Part shown: positions 55,257-64,000 of the stretch, one piece after another
Numbering within the stretch: the first letter of the stretch is position 1
Layout: each line of letters begins with the position of its first letter
Assembly: GCF_029690045.1 (NCBI RefSeq)
Contig: NZ_CP121464.1
Location: 5,208,001-5,272,000 of the forward strand
DNA length: 64,000 nucleotides
Source: Janthinobacterium rivuli
GTDB taxonomy: Bacteria; Pseudomonadota; Gammaproteobacteria; Burkholderiales; Burkholderiaceae_D
Reading direction: 5' to 3'
Position numbers and translations under genes: made by a program
The notes under the pieces: model-generated
The model's input: only the letters and a program-made list of their open reading frames with translations
Told to the model about the DNA's origin: nothing
The model's database searches: none

Positions 55257-56123
55257 ATGCTGACCCTGTCCAGCATCGAACTGAACACGTGGATCGCAGC
55301 GCTGCTGTGGCCGCTTAGCCGCATCCTCGGCCTGATCGCGGCCGCCCCCCTGTTCGGCAACGCATCCGTGCCGGCCACCGTCAAGGTGACCCTGGGTGCG
55401 CTGCTGGCCATGATCATCGCCCCCACGGTGCCGGCCTTGCCTGCCGTCAATCCGATGTCCTTGCCCGGCTTGTTGATCCTCACGCAGGAGATGCTGGTGG
55501 GCCTGGCCATGGGCTTTTCCATCCGCATCGTGTTTTCCGCCATCGAAATGGCCGGCGAGATCAGCAGTCTCACCATGGGCCTGGGTTTCGCCTCGTTCTT
55601 CGACCCGCAAACCAAGGGCAGGTCTTCCGCCATCAGCCAGTTCCTCGTCATGCTGGCCACCTTGATGTTTCTGACCGTCAACGGCCACCTGGTCTTGCTG
55701 GCGGCGCTGGCGGAAAGCTTTGTCAGCCTGCCGATCTCGTCGAGTCCCATCAGCGGCGGCGGTTTCCAGCAATTGGCGGCCTGGGGCGGAGAAATCTTCC
55801 GTTCCGGCCTGCAAATTTCGCTGCCCATCATCGCCGCCCTGCTGCTGACCAACGTGGCGCTGGGCATCCTGACGCGGGCCGCGCCGCAGCTGAACATTTT
55901 CGGTATCGGTTTTCCCGTCACCCTGGGCGTGGGCTTGCTGGTGATCAGCATGGTCCTGCCCTACCTGGCCACGCCGTTCCAGAACATGTTCCTGCGCGGC
56001 ATAGAAACGGCGCGTCTGCTGCCGCGCGGCTTTGCCACGCGCGACCGGCCACCACCGCCCGCGCCGCCGAATCCCTTGCGCCCGGCACTGCCTGCGCCGG
56101 CGCCGCTGCCGCCCGCGCCCTGA
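55257..56123 (+). CDS. fliR: Flagellar export gate protein FliR
   Basis: The 288-residue protein has the FliR membrane core (LSSIELNTWIAALLWPLSRI, GLGFASFFDPQTKGRSSAIS, NIFGIGFPVTLGVGLLVISM). After LPYLATPFQNMFLRGIETAR comes an unusual Pro/Ala-rich C-terminal tail of about 30 residues (RDRPPPPAPPNPLRPALPAP). It ends the fliF-R operon, six bases from the convergent lysE stop. Confidence 0.96.
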   Translation: MLTLSSIELNTWIAALLWPLSRILGLIAAAPLFGNASVPATVKVTLGALLAMIIAPTVPALPAVNPMSLPGLLILTQEMLVGLAMGFSIRIVFSAIEMAGEISSLTMGLGFASFFDPQTKGRSSAISQFLVMLATLMFLTVNGHLVLLAALAESFVSLPISSSPISGGGFQQLAAWGGEIFRSGLQISLPIIAALLLTNVALGILTRAAPQLNIFGIGFPVTLGVGLLVISMVLPYLATPFQNMFLRGIETARLLPRGFATRDRPPPPAPPNPLRPALPAPAPLPPAP

Positions 56124-56129
56124 TCCGGG

Positions 56130-56777
56130 CTACCAGCCCAGCGCGTGGCGCAGCAGCAGCGCCGACAGCACGAACATCGTGATACCAATCAAGCCATCGA
56201 GCACTTGCCAGGCCCGGGGCCGCGCAAACCACGGCGCCAGCCAGCGCGCGCCAAATCCCAGCGAGGCAAACCACAGCAGGCTGGCCGCGCTGGCGCCGGC
56301 GATAAACCAGGCGCGCAGCGCGCCCGGCTGCTGGGCACCGATACTTCCCACCAGCAATACCGTATCCAGATACACATGCGGGTTGAGCAAGGTAAACGCC
56401 GCCGCCTGGGCCAGGATGGCAGCCAGGCCCAGTTGCGCCCCGCCTTCGGCCGCGCGCAACTGCTGCGGCCGGCGCGCGCGCCGCAGGGCTTGCCAACCGT
56501 AGACGGCCAGGAAAGCGGCGCCGCCCAGCGCCAGCGCGCTGGCCAGAAGGGGACGCTGCCCCAGCGCACTGGCCATGCCCAGGACGCCGGCGGCAATCAG
56601 CGCCGCGTCGGCCAGGGCGCAAAACAGCACGATGGCACCTACGTGTTCGCGGCGCAAGCCTTGCCGCAAGACAAAGGCATTTTGCGAGCCGATGGCAACG
56701 ATGAGTCCCAGGCCCAGGGTCAAGCCCTGGAGAAAGACGGAAAAAACGAGTGGTGTGGTGGCGGTCGAGAGTGTCAT
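56130..56777 (-). CDS. LysE/ArgO family amino-acid exporter
   Basis: The 215-residue membrane protein has about six helices. The LysE/ArgO start is LTLGLGLIVAIGSQNAFVLR, and the mid-protein motif is TLLNPHVYLDTVLLVGSIGA. It probably exports arginine or lysine. It is divergent from an ArgP-like regulator (73-bp gap), the same layout as lysG-lysE and consistent with ArgP control of argO. It interrupts the flagellar genes and is unrelated to them. Confidence 0.92.
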   Translation of the reverse strand: MTLSTATTPLVFSVFLQGLTLGLGLIVAIGSQNAFVLRQGLRREHVGAIVLFCALADAALIAAGVLGMASALGQRPLLASALALGGAAFLAVYGWQALRRARRPQQLRAAEGGAQLGLAAILAQAAAFTLLNPHVYLDTVLLVGSIGAQQPGALRAWFIAGASAASLLWFASLGFGARWLAPWFARPRAWQVLDGLIGITMFVLSALLLRHALGW

Positions 56778-56850
56778 GCGGCGATCTTGCCAGCCGCACG
56801 TAATGAAGGCAAACTACCTTTTCTATTGCCAGTTAAGGAAAACTTCACTC

Positions 56851-57750
56851 ATGCTCGACTATGCAGCCCTCGCCGCCCTGGCCGCCGTCATCCGCGAAGG
56901 CAGTTTCGAGCGCGCGGCGCGCGCCTTGCACGTGACGCCATCGGCCATTTCGCAGCGCATCCGCCTGCTGGAAGAGCGCGTCGGCTGCGCGCTGGTGATA
57001 CGCGACCAGCCCTGCCGCGCCACGGAGACGGGCCGCCGCCTGTGCCAGCACGTGGACCAGGTGCAGTTGCTGGAACAGGATTTGCAAGGCACCTTGCCGG
57101 CACTGGCGGCGCAGGGCATGTCGCGCGCCAGCGTGCCCATCGCCGTGAATGCCGACAGCCTGGCCACCTGGCTGGCGCCCGCCATCGCCGACTTCGCGGC
57201 CACACACCCGGTGCTGCTGCAAGTGGCCGTCGACGACCAGGACCATACGGCAGAGTGGCTGCGCAGCGGCGCCGTGCTGGCGGCCGTCAGCGCCACGGCC
57301 CGCCCCGCATCGGGCTGCAACAGCCGGCCGCTGGGCGCCATGCGTTATCTGGCGGCGGCCAGTCCCGCCTTCATGCAGCGGCATTTTGCCCACGGCGTGG
57401 GCGCCGCCAGCCTGGCGCTGGCGCCCAGCCTCGTCTTCAATACCAAGGACGAGCTGCAATCGCGCTGGGTGCGGCGCCTGTGCCACCGGCACGTGGAATT
57501 GCCGCGCCACACCCTGCCCTCGTCGCACGCCTTCGTCACGGCAAGCCTGGCCGGCATGGGCTGGGGCTTGCATCCGCAGGCGCTGATCCAGGCCTGTCTC
57601 GACAATGGCAGCCTGGTCGAACTGCTGCCGGACTCGCCCCTGGATGTGCCCCTGCACTGGCACACGGCACGCGCCGCCTCAAACCTGCTCGACGGCTTGA
57701 GCGGCGCCATCCTGTCCGCCGCCCGCACGGGCCTGCTGCCGCCCCGATAG
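56851..57750 (+). CDS. argP: ArgP/LysG-type LysR transcriptional regulator
   Basis: The 299-residue LysR protein starts at ATG 56851. The N-terminal HTH is MLDYAALAALAAVIREGSFE and ALHVTPSAISQRIRLLEERV, which is the ArgP/IciA/LysG subfamily wording. The effector domain follows (VPIAVNADSLATWLAPAIAD, MGWGLHPQALIQACLDNGSL). It should activate the divergent exporter gene in response to basic amino acids. Confidence 0.9.
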   Translation: MLDYAALAALAAVIREGSFERAARALHVTPSAISQRIRLLEERVGCALVIRDQPCRATETGRRLCQHVDQVQLLEQDLQGTLPALAAQGMSRASVPIAVNADSLATWLAPAIADFAATHPVLLQVAVDDQDHTAEWLRSGAVLAAVSATARPASGCNSRPLGAMRYLAAASPAFMQRHFAHGVGAASLALAPSLVFNTKDELQSRWVRRLCHRHVELPRHTLPSSHAFVTASLAGMGWGLHPQALIQACLDNGSLVELLPDSPLDVPLHWHTARAASNLLDGLSGAILSAARTGLLPPR

Positions 57751-57830
57751 CCAGCCTCAGGGCTGGTCGCTGCCGAATGCAAGGCGCAGCGCCGTCCAGG
57801 CTTGCACGGTGGCGGCCATCGTGCGGACGC

Positions 57831-57870
57831 AAAAAAGCCGGGGCGGGAGATGTGCTCCCTGCCCCGGCTT
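57831..57870 (-). terminator. Intrinsic terminator of the flgK-flgL transcript
   Basis: On the minus strand, AAGCCGGGGC..GGGA pairs with TCCC..GCCCCGGCTT and is followed by TTTTTT (A run at 57831-57836 on the plus strand). It lies 24 bp beyond the flgL stop. The hairpin may also end the convergent argP transcript. Confidence 0.82.
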
Positions 57871-57893
57871 GCCGCTCATCCGATGCGGCTCGC

Positions 57894-59135
57894 CTACCTG
57901 ATGTAATTGAACAGCGACAGTCCCGAGATGGACGTGAAGGACTTCTGCGCCGCCTGCAGGGTGATCTGCTGCTGGCTGAACAGGGAAATCGCCTTCACCA
58001 TGTCCAGGTCCTGCAAGCCGGACAGGGTGCTCGCATATTGCAGGTCGAGGTCGTCGCCGGCGCTGTCGAGCGTGTCGAGTTCCTTCAGGCGCGAACCGAC
58101 TTCCGCGCGCACCGACAGCACGTTGTCGTAGGCCGTGTCGAGAATATCGTGCGCCGTGTTCAGGCTGGCCGTCAGGCGCGCCTGCCCTGCGTCGCCCGAG
58201 GCCGGTTCGCCCAGCGCACCGATCAGGTTGGTAATCGTGGTAAAGATCGATTCCTTGCCGCTGGGCTCCAGGGTGAACTTGTCCAGGTCGGCCGGCTTGC
58301 CCGCGACATTGACTTGCTGGCCGTCAAAGTTGATGGCGTCGCCCGATTTATAGGCCACCGGCACGGCGGGATTCGGGATGGTCTGGCCCAGGGTCACGTC
58401 CGTCACGGTATAGGTCGTCTTGGCATCCGTGCCCGTGCCCGTCACCTGGAAGTCGATCGTGTACTTGTGTCCCGTCAGCTTGGTGGGATCGGTGACGGTG
58501 CCGCCGGAAATGATGCCGGCCCCGCCGCGCGCGAAGTTGCCCGGATCGGCCGCCGTGGTGAACTTGCCGTTGCCCGTCAAATTATTCTCGAACACGGCCG
58601 CGCCCGAGTCGCTGGTGGCCAGGTAGCGGGCCGAGCCCACTTGCAGCTCGCGCTGGCCCTGGTCGCCCACGTAGGTGGCGCCGCCCGGCGTCTGGCTGAA
58701 CGGTTGCGTCGTCGATTTGTAGCCGGAAAACAGATAGCCGCCCGCGTTGTCGGACGTGTTGGCGATGCCCATCAGGTCGGTCAGGCGGCCCTTCAGCTCC
58801 GTGGCCAGGCTCTGGCGGTCGATATCCTTCAAGGCTGGATTACCGGCCTTCAACACCAGATCCTGCACGTCGGCGATCAGCGAGGTCGTGCTGGCCAGGG
58901 CCAGCTCTTCCTGCGAAAGAAAATTCTTGGCGTTCGAGCGGTTCGTCACGAATTGCGTATTGATCGATTGCGATTGCGTCACTTCCAGCGCGCGCGCCGA
59001 GGCGATCGGGTCATCGGCCGGCGTCAGGTTGCGGCGATTCGCCGACAGCTGCATCTGGGTGCGGTTCAACGCGCCCTGCAGATTGTTCAGCTGCGTGCTG
59101 CCCGCGTCATAGATCATTTTGGTACTGATGCGCAT
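57894..59135 (-). CDS. flgL: Flagellar hook-filament junction protein FlgL (HAP3)
   Basis: The 413-residue protein has flagellin-like ends: MRISTKMIYDAGSTQLNNLQ at the start, and SLFSQQQITLQAAQKSFTSI with SGLSLFNYIR at the C-terminus. It joins the hook to the filament with FlgK. It lies 52 bp after flgK under the shared sigma-28 promoter. Confidence 0.96.
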   Translation of the reverse strand: MRISTKMIYDAGSTQLNNLQGALNRTQMQLSANRRNLTPADDPIASARALEVTQSQSINTQFVTNRSNAKNFLSQEELALASTTSLIADVQDLVLKAGNPALKDIDRQSLATELKGRLTDLMGIANTSDNAGGYLFSGYKSTTQPFSQTPGGATYVGDQGQRELQVGSARYLATSDSGAAVFENNLTGNGKFTTAADPGNFARGGAGIISGGTVTDPTKLTGHKYTIDFQVTGTGTDAKTTYTVTDVTLGQTIPNPAVPVAYKSGDAINFDGQQVNVAGKPADLDKFTLEPSGKESIFTTITNLIGALGEPASGDAGQARLTASLNTAHDILDTAYDNVLSVRAEVGSRLKELDTLDSAGDDLDLQYASTLSGLQDLDMVKAISLFSQQQITLQAAQKSFTSISGLSLFNYIR

Positions 59136-59187
59136 GATGCTGCCCTTCCTGATGGCGGCGGGGCGCTATGCGCCGCCGCCTGAATAA

Positions 59188-61155
59188 TTAACGTCCGAGG
59201 CCGATGACCACGTCGAACAGGGTGCTGGCGATCTGCATGACCTTGCCGCAAGCCTGGTAGGCTTGCTGGTAGCGCAACAGGTTGGCCGCCTCTTCATCGA
59301 GGTTGACGCCGGAGACGGCCTGCTGCTGCGTGCTGGTTTGTTGCAATAGCGCAAGACTGGCCAGGCCGCTGACTTGCACTTCGCGCGTCTTGTTGCCGAC
59401 ATAGCTGACGGTTTCCGCGTACGAACCCTGGAACGTGGCCTTGCCGCCATCGAGAATGTTTTTCGTCTGCAAGCCTGCCAGCAAGGCGGCATTGCGGCTG
59501 TCGCCCACGCCGCCCGAGTTCGGAGCGATGGTAAATTTGTCGCCTTGGGCGGGCGCGCCCGTCATGTTGAAGTTGATGCCGCCAAAACTGAAGCTGTCGC
59601 CTTCCGTGTACGGGATGTTCGCCGTGCCGGCCGGATACGTGGTGGTCGCGCCGTTCAAGCCTTTCACCGTCACGGCCTGGCCTGCGGGGAAACCCGACAG
59701 CGAGGTGGTCGCCTTGTCGTACGTCAAGGTGACGGTACTCGTCAAGGCATTGCCCGGCGTTAAATACGCCTTGTCCACGCTACCCAGGCCGAGCTTGCCG
59801 CTGCCCGTGTTGCTGACGGGCGCGCCCGTGGCGATCGGCGCGCCGGCGGCTAGCTTGTTGCGGTCGGTAATCGCCACGGCCAGATCGGAAGCGCCGTGCG
59901 CGGTCGGCCTGACCATGAAGTTGTCGCCTTCGGCGGCCGCGCCCGTGATCGAGAAATCCACGCCGTCGATGGTTTGCGGCACGGTTTGCGGATACGGGTT
60001 GATGGTTGTTTTCGCGCCGTCGCTCTGGCGCGTCACCACGTAATTGGCGCCGTCATACTTGACGGCATAGTCGCTGGCCGTCAGCTTGGTCGGATCGCTG
60101 ACCTTGGCCGACACCACGGTCGTGCTGGTCGCGTTGTTGCGGTAGTCGGCACCGATGACGGGATCGGGCAACTTGAAGAAGTCGGCCCCCATCTCGCCAT
60201 TCAAGTCCTGGCCCAGCTTGTGCTGTTCATTGAAGGTGGAAGCCAGTGCGATGGCGACCTTGCCCAGCGAATTCTGGATACGGTCCAGGCTGCCGCTGCG
60301 AAATTCCAGCAAGCCGCCCAGCGAGCCGCCGCTGAGGGAGCTTTCCGACAACTTGGTGACGCTCGTGCCCGTCACATAGCCCACATCCAGGCGGCTCGGA
60401 TCCGTCGGCGACGGCGTGGTGGCCAGTTCAAAATTCTTTTCGCCCACCACCAGCGGCTGGCCCGAGCCGATCGAGACGGTAATCGAGTTGCCGGCGCCCG
60501 GCTGAACCGTTGCCTTGACGTATTTGTTCAGCTCCGTGATCAGCTGGTCGCGCTGGTCCAGCAAATCGTTGGGCTGATTGCTTTCATTCACGGTCAGGTT
60601 GGTAATCGAGGTATTCAGTTCCGCGATCTGCTTGGCGTAGGAATTGATCACCTTGACGTTCGACGTGATCTGCGAATTGACGCCGTCGCCGATTTCCGTC
60701 AGGCGCGCGCTGAGGCCCTGGAAGCGCGCCGTCAGCGAGTTTGCGCTCGACAGCAATGCCTGGCGCGACGACACGGACGAGGGATTCGAGCTGAAATCCT
60801 GCACGCCCTTGAAGAAATCGGCCATCGCCGGCGACAGCCCGGCCGTGGGATCGGCCAGCATATTGTCGATCTGGCTGATCTGCGTGTAATACGCGTCGAG
60901 CGAACTGGTGGCCGACTGCGCGCCATTCACCTGGGCCGCCATGAAACCGTCGTACTGGCGCTTGACTTGCGATACCTCGGTACCATTGCCAACAAAGCCA
61001 TAACCTGCATTGTTGAACTGCGCCGTCTGCTGCAGCACCACCTGGCGGTTGTAGCCGTCCACGTTGGCATTGGTGATGTTATGCCCGGTCGTCGACAGGC
61101 CCACCTGCGCTGCAAGCAAACCGCTCTTACCGATGCTGAGTAGATTCGAAGTCAT
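59188..61155 (-). CDS. flgK: Flagellar hook-associated protein FlgK (HAP1)
   Basis: The 655-residue protein has the rod/hook N-terminal motif (LLSIGKSGLLAAQVGLSTTG, HNITNANVDGYNRQVVLQQT) and the C-terminal SGVNLDEEAANLLRYQQAYQ. The middle contains a Ser/Thr/Gly-rich insert. It forms the first junction layer on the hook. A sigma-28 promoter lies 29 bp upstream, so it is transcribed separately from flgH-I-J as a late gene. Confidence 0.96.
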   Translation of the reverse strand: MTSNLLSIGKSGLLAAQVGLSTTGHNITNANVDGYNRQVVLQQTAQFNNAGYGFVGNGTEVSQVKRQYDGFMAAQVNGAQSATSSLDAYYTQISQIDNMLADPTAGLSPAMADFFKGVQDFSSNPSSVSSRQALLSSANSLTARFQGLSARLTEIGDGVNSQITSNVKVINSYAKQIAELNTSITNLTVNESNQPNDLLDQRDQLITELNKYVKATVQPGAGNSITVSIGSGQPLVVGEKNFELATTPSPTDPSRLDVGYVTGTSVTKLSESSLSGGSLGGLLEFRSGSLDRIQNSLGKVAIALASTFNEQHKLGQDLNGEMGADFFKLPDPVIGADYRNNATSTTVVSAKVSDPTKLTASDYAVKYDGANYVVTRQSDGAKTTINPYPQTVPQTIDGVDFSITGAAAEGDNFMVRPTAHGASDLAVAITDRNKLAAGAPIATGAPVSNTGSGKLGLGSVDKAYLTPGNALTSTVTLTYDKATTSLSGFPAGQAVTVKGLNGATTTYPAGTANIPYTEGDSFSFGGINFNMTGAPAQGDKFTIAPNSGGVGDSRNAALLAGLQTKNILDGGKATFQGSYAETVSYVGNKTREVQVSGLASLALLQQTSTQQQAVSGVNLDEEAANLLRYQQAYQACGKVMQIASTLFDVVIGLGR

Positions 61156-61183
61156 GGTGTCTTATTGGTTACTGTCATGAGTA

Positions 61184-61210
61184 TTTACGGCAGGCGCGGC
61201 GAAAACTTGA
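61184..61210 (-). promoter_or_regulatory. Sigma-28 (FliA) promoter of flgK-flgL
   Basis: On the minus strand TCAAGTTT (61210-61203) is followed after exactly 11 bp by GCCGTAAA (61191-61184), six of eight positions of GCCGATAA. The flgK start at 61155 is 29 bp away. It lies in the 88-bp gap between flgJ and flgK. Confidence 0.8.
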
Positions 61211-61243
61211 AGCGCGCGGCCTGCACAGGGGTGCGGCGTGTTA

Positions 61244-62170
61244 CTAGCCGACCAGCGAATTCTTGATAATTTTTGTCAATTTGGCAGCGTAATTCGGGTC
61301 CGTCGCGTAGCCGGCCTTTTGCAAGCCGTGGGCGAACGTGCTGGCGTCGCCCGCGCTGGCCAATACTTTCTCGTAGCGCTTGTTGTTCGTAATCAACTGC
61401 GCATAATCCTTGAAGCTGTCCGCGTAGCTGTCATAGGCGCGGAATTTTTCCACCTTGCGCTGCGCCTTGCCATTCACATATTCCGTCGTGACGGCTTCCG
61501 TGACCTTGCCCTTCCAGTCGCTGGAAGCCTTGATGCCGAACAGGTTGTGGCTGCTGCTGCCGTCGCGGGCGATGATTTCGCGCTTGCCCCAGCCCGTTTC
61601 CAGCGCCGCCTGGCCCAGCATGAACTTGGCCGGGATGCCGGTGGCGCGGCTGGCTTCTTCCGCATGCACGCCCAGTTTTTCCTGGAAGGCGCGCACGTGC
61701 GGCGCCTGCGTGGCGTTGGCCTTGTCGCTCAGGGTCTTGCCGGTGGCGGCGGCGCCGCTTGCGCCCTCCGTCAGGGCGCCCTGCTGCTGGCGGAAGGCGG
61801 CCAGCGCCTGCGCCATGCTCGACGAGCGGGGCGACGGCGCTTCGGCGCCATCGGCGGCCAGCGCCTGGTTCGACGACGACAACTGGCGGATCAGCACGTC
61901 CGCCAGGCCCGTGCCCCGCTTGGCCAGGTTCTGGCTCGTCTGCTGATCCAGCATCGAGGTGTACATCTTGCTTTGCTGGCTATCCATGATGCCGTCCTGC
62001 GGCGTGGCTTCGCGCATGCTTTTCATCATCATGTTGATGAACATGGCTTCAAATTGCGTGGCCGCCTCTTTCAGGGCGGCAGGGTCCTTCGCCTTGGCGG
62101 ACTGGCGCAAGCCATCCATGCCCTTGACGTCGTAGGCGGCGGTATTGCTGAGGTCGGTTTGGCTGATCAT
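61244..62170 (-). CDS. flgJ: Flagellar rod assembly protein/muramidase FlgJ
   Basis: The 308-residue protein starts at ATG 62170 (MISQTDLSNTAAYDVKGMDG); a TTG further upstream overlaps flgI and is less likely. The N-terminal rod-binding domain (ATQFEAMFINMMMKSMREAT) is joined to a C-terminal glucosaminidase domain (MLGQAALETGWGKREIIARD, HNLFGIKASSDWKGKVTEAV) whose Glu in ALETGWG is the likely catalytic acid. It locally opens peptidoglycan for the rod. The two-domain form is usual in beta/gammaproteobacteria. Confidence 0.95.
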   Translation of the reverse strand: MISQTDLSNTAAYDVKGMDGLRQSAKAKDPAALKEAATQFEAMFINMMMKSMREATPQDGIMDSQQSKMYTSMLDQQTSQNLAKRGTGLADVLIRQLSSSNQALAADGAEAPSPRSSSMAQALAAFRQQQGALTEGASGAAATGKTLSDKANATQAPHVRAFQEKLGVHAEEASRATGIPAKFMLGQAALETGWGKREIIARDGSSSHNLFGIKASSDWKGKVTEAVTTEYVNGKAQRKVEKFRAYDSYADSFKDYAQLITNNKRYEKVLASAGDASTFAHGLQKAGYATDPNYAAKLTKIIKNSLVG

Positions 62171-62180
62171 GGCGTGTCCA

Positions 62181-63296
62181 TCAAATGATTTCAAGTTCGG
62201 CGCGCAGCGAACCGGCCGCTTTCATCGCCTGCAGGATGGCCAGCAAGTCTTGCGGCGAGGCGCCGATGGCGTTCAGGGCTTTCACCACCTCGGACAGCGA
62301 GGCGCCGCCCTTGACCAGCATGACCTTGCCCGGTTCCTTCTTGATATCGATCTGCGCCGTCTGCGTGACCACCGTGCGTCCGCCCGACAAGGGCGCCGGC
62401 TGGCTCACTTGCGGCTCGACATTGATGGTGACGGACAGGTTGCCGTGCGAAATGGCGCACGTTTCCAGGGTCACGGACTGGTTCATCACGACGGAACCGG
62501 TGCGTGCATTCATGATGACCTTGGCCGCCAGGCGGGCCGGATTGACTTCGATGCTTTCCAGCTGGCCCAGGAAGGACACGCGCTGGTCGCTGCCGCTGGG
62601 CGACTGCACCTGGATCACGCGGCCGTCGAGCGCGGCGGCCGTGCCGGCGCCGTAGCGGCTGTTGATGGCGTCGACCACGCGGCTGGCGGTGGCAAAATCG
62701 GTGGCGTTCAATTCCAGGCGGATGGTGTTGTTGGCGCCCAGCGCCGAAGGCACGCTGCGCTCGACGGTCGCGCCGCCCGAGATGCGTCCCACGCTCAGAT
62801 GATTGATGACAACGGAGCTGCCGGCCGCCTGCGCGCCCACGCCGCCCACCAGCACGTTACCCTGCGCCATGCCGTACACCTGGCCGTCGGCGCCCTTCAA
62901 GGGCGTCATCAACAAAGTGCCGCCGCGCAAGCTTTTCGCATTGCCCATCGACGACACCGTCACGTCGAGCAACTGGCCCGGCTGGGCAAACGCGGGCAAG
63001 GCCGTCGTCACCATCACGGCGGCCACGTTTTTCAGCTGCAAGCTGGTGCCTTGCGGCAAGTTGATGCCCTGCTGCTGCAGCATCGCCGCCACGCTCTGGA
63101 TGGTGAATGGGGTTTGCGTGGTCTGGTCGCCACTGCCGTCGAGGCCGACGACGAGGCCATAGCCCATCAGCTGATTCTGGCGCACGCCGGCGATGCTGGC
63201 CAGGTCCTTGATGCGCTCGGCCTGCGCCACGGGCGCCAGCAGGGCGACGGCCAGGCCGAAAATGGCGGCAAAGCGGGGAAAGGTGAAAGTGGCCAT
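62181..63296 (-). CDS. flgI: Flagellar P-ring protein FlgI
   Basis: The 371-residue protein has a signal peptide ([20 protein letters not shown]) and the FlgI start ([20 protein letters not shown]), then [20 protein letters not shown], and the C-terminal [20 protein letters not shown]. It forms the periplasmic P ring around the rod. It lies 2 bp after flgH. Confidence 0.97.
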   Translation of the reverse strand: MATFTFPRFAAIFGLAVALLAPVAQAERIKDLASIAGVRQNQLMGYGLVVGLDGSGDQTTQTPFTIQSVAAMLQQQGINLPQGTSLQLKNVAAVMVTTALPAFAQPGQLLDVTVSSMGNAKSLRGGTLLMTPLKGADGQVYGMAQGNVLVGGVGAQAAGSSVVINHLSVGRISGGATVERSVPSALGANNTIRLELNATDFATASRVVDAINSRYGAGTAAALDGRVIQVQSPSGSDQRVSFLGQLESIEVNPARLAAKVIMNARTGSVVMNQSVTLETCAISHGNLSVTINVEPQVSQPAPLSGGRTVVTQTAQIDIKKEPGKVMLVKGGASLSEVVKALNAIGASPQDLLAILQAMKAAGSLRAELEII

Positions 63297-63298
63297 GA

Positions 63299-63949
63299 TC
63301 AGAATGGCAGCAGGCTGAGGAAGAAGCGCGAGGCCATCGAGGCCATTTCGGCGCGGTCGATCTGGCTGTTGGTGCGGTATTCGACGCGCGCTTCGGCCAC
63401 CTGGGTCGATGGCACGACGTTGCCCGTGCCGATGGTGTCCGGATTGACCATGCCCGAGAAGCGGATGAATTCCGTGCCCTTGTTCATGGCGATCTGTTTT
63501 TCGCCGGCGACAATCAGGTTGCCGTTTGGCAGCACTTCAATCACCGTCACGCCGATCACGCCGCTAAAGGTGTTGCTGGCGGACTGGTTGTCGCCATCGG
63601 CAAATTTCGTCGCGCCATTCGCCGAAACGGTACCGCCCAGGCGGCCCTGCAGCATGCCCGGCGTGCTGAAGCCCACGCTGCCCGACTTGTTGCCGGAACT
63701 GGCGCCCGCCTTGACGGCATTCGTGCGCTCGGTGATGGCGATCGTCATGGTGTCGCCCACGTGGCGCGCGCGGCGGTCTTCGAAGGCGGGACGGTAGGTC
63801 GACGGCTGGTAGATGGAGCCATTGTTGACGACCACCGGTTCCGGCATCGGCGCGCGCGTGGAGGTCGGATATTGCACGATGGACGTAGGCGTGATGGCGC
63901 AGCCGGACAGCAGGACTGCAGAGAACAAGGCGATGATGGGGTATTGCAT
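63299..63949 (-). CDS. flgH: Flagellar L-ring lipoprotein FlgH
   Basis: The 216-residue protein starts at ATG 63949 behind a strong GGAGG site; a longer frame is rejected. The lipobox is AVLLSGCAI. The core is [20 protein letters not shown] and [20 protein letters not shown]. The end is [20 protein letters not shown]. It forms the outer-membrane L ring. It is the first of flgH-I-J here; flgG is expected just beyond the right edge. Confidence 0.96.
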   Translation of the reverse strand: MQYPIIALFSAVLLSGCAITPTSIVQYPTSTRAPMPEPVVVNNGSIYQPSTYRPAFEDRRARHVGDTMTIAITERTNAVKAGASSGNKSGSVGFSTPGMLQGRLGGTVSANGATKFADGDNQSASNTFSGVIGVTVIEVLPNGNLIVAGEKQIAMNKGTEFIRFSGMVNPDTIGTGNVVPSTQVAEARVEYRTNSQIDRAEMASMASRFFLSLLPF

Positions 63950-63962
63950 GGCGAACCTCCGC

Positions 63963-63984
63963 TGCCATCCGGCGGCGGATGGCA
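63963..63984. other. Small perfect hairpin upstream of flgH
   Basis: TGCCATCCG (63963-63971) pairs perfectly with CGGATGGCA (63976-63984) around a 4-nt loop, 14 bp before the flgH ATG. It has no T tract. It could be an mRNA-processing or attenuating stem between flgG and flgH, or chance. The last bases of the window (63985-64000) hold nothing identifiable. Confidence 0.35.
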
Positions 63985-64000
63985 TGACGACTATGAAAAT

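Noticed and set aside
56145..59183. 1,012-codon plus-strand frame across lysE, argP and flgL
   Set aside because: It spans three real genes in the wrong frame or strand and has no family similarity.

Overview
The window reads as the chromosome of a GC-rich, motile, Gram-negative betaproteobacterium of the order Burkholderiales. Oxalobacteraceae is most likely, and a Janthinobacterium-like genome is my best guess. I base this on the housekeeping order rph-rdgB-hemW / yicC / gmk-rpoZ-spoT / greB, the polar-type flagellar cluster with sigma-28 promoters, and the intergenic repeat families. No taxonomic marker gene is present, so the genus is inferred.

Region 1 (1-15239, all on the minus strand) is a type VI secretion (T6SS) VgrG island. 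In transcription order it holds a VgrG spike with a DUF2345 extension, a DUF4123 effector adaptor, a DUF3304 lipoprotein and a complete DUF2235/Tle1-type phospholipase. Next come five tandem units of about 1.0 kb. Each unit has a secreted DUF3304 protein (putative Tle1 immunity) followed, with a 4-nt overlap, by a Tle1 5' end. In four units the Tle1 part is an internally deleted or frameshifted remnant. In the fifth it leads into a second near-full-length Tle1. After that come a truncated second DUF4123 and three DUF3304 lipoprotein genes in 600-bp repeats, each followed by a 16-codon Tle1-start remnant; the third runs off the window. In all there are nine DUF3304 genes for two Tle1 enzymes. 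The conserved DUF3304 core sits beside a hypervariable cassette made of the DUF3304 C-terminal tail plus the Tle1 N-terminus. This is the most unusual part of the window.

Region 2 (15240-35735) is mostly housekeeping: transaldolase, a lipoprotein, a patatin-like lipase, a chemoreceptor, a transglutaminase-like/TPR lipoprotein, heme chaperone HemW, nucleotide sanitation (RdgB), RNase PH, YicC, DoxX, guanylate kinase, RNA polymerase omega, the (p)ppGpp synthetase/hydrolase, a REP-associated transposase with REP-like hairpins, GreB, a small membrane protein, a soluble NarL-type two-component pair and a diguanylate cyclase.

Region 3 (35736-64000) is the flagellar regulon. It contains fliC-flaG-fliD-fliS-fliT, then a FliK-like and an FlhB-C-like gene and the c-di-GMP brake YcgR. 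A palindromic repeat and fliE (minus) follow, then fliF-G-H-I-J-K-L-M-N-O-P-Q-R as one tightly overlapping operon. A lysE/argP pair interrupts, and the minus-strand genes flgH-I-J-K-L close the window. The diguanylate cyclase and YcgR together imply c-di-GMP control of motility. Three sigma-28 promoter matches (fliC, fliD, flgKL) place late genes under FliA. flhA, flhB, fliA and flgA-G are not in the window.

I see no rRNA, tRNA, CRISPR array, integrase or prophage.
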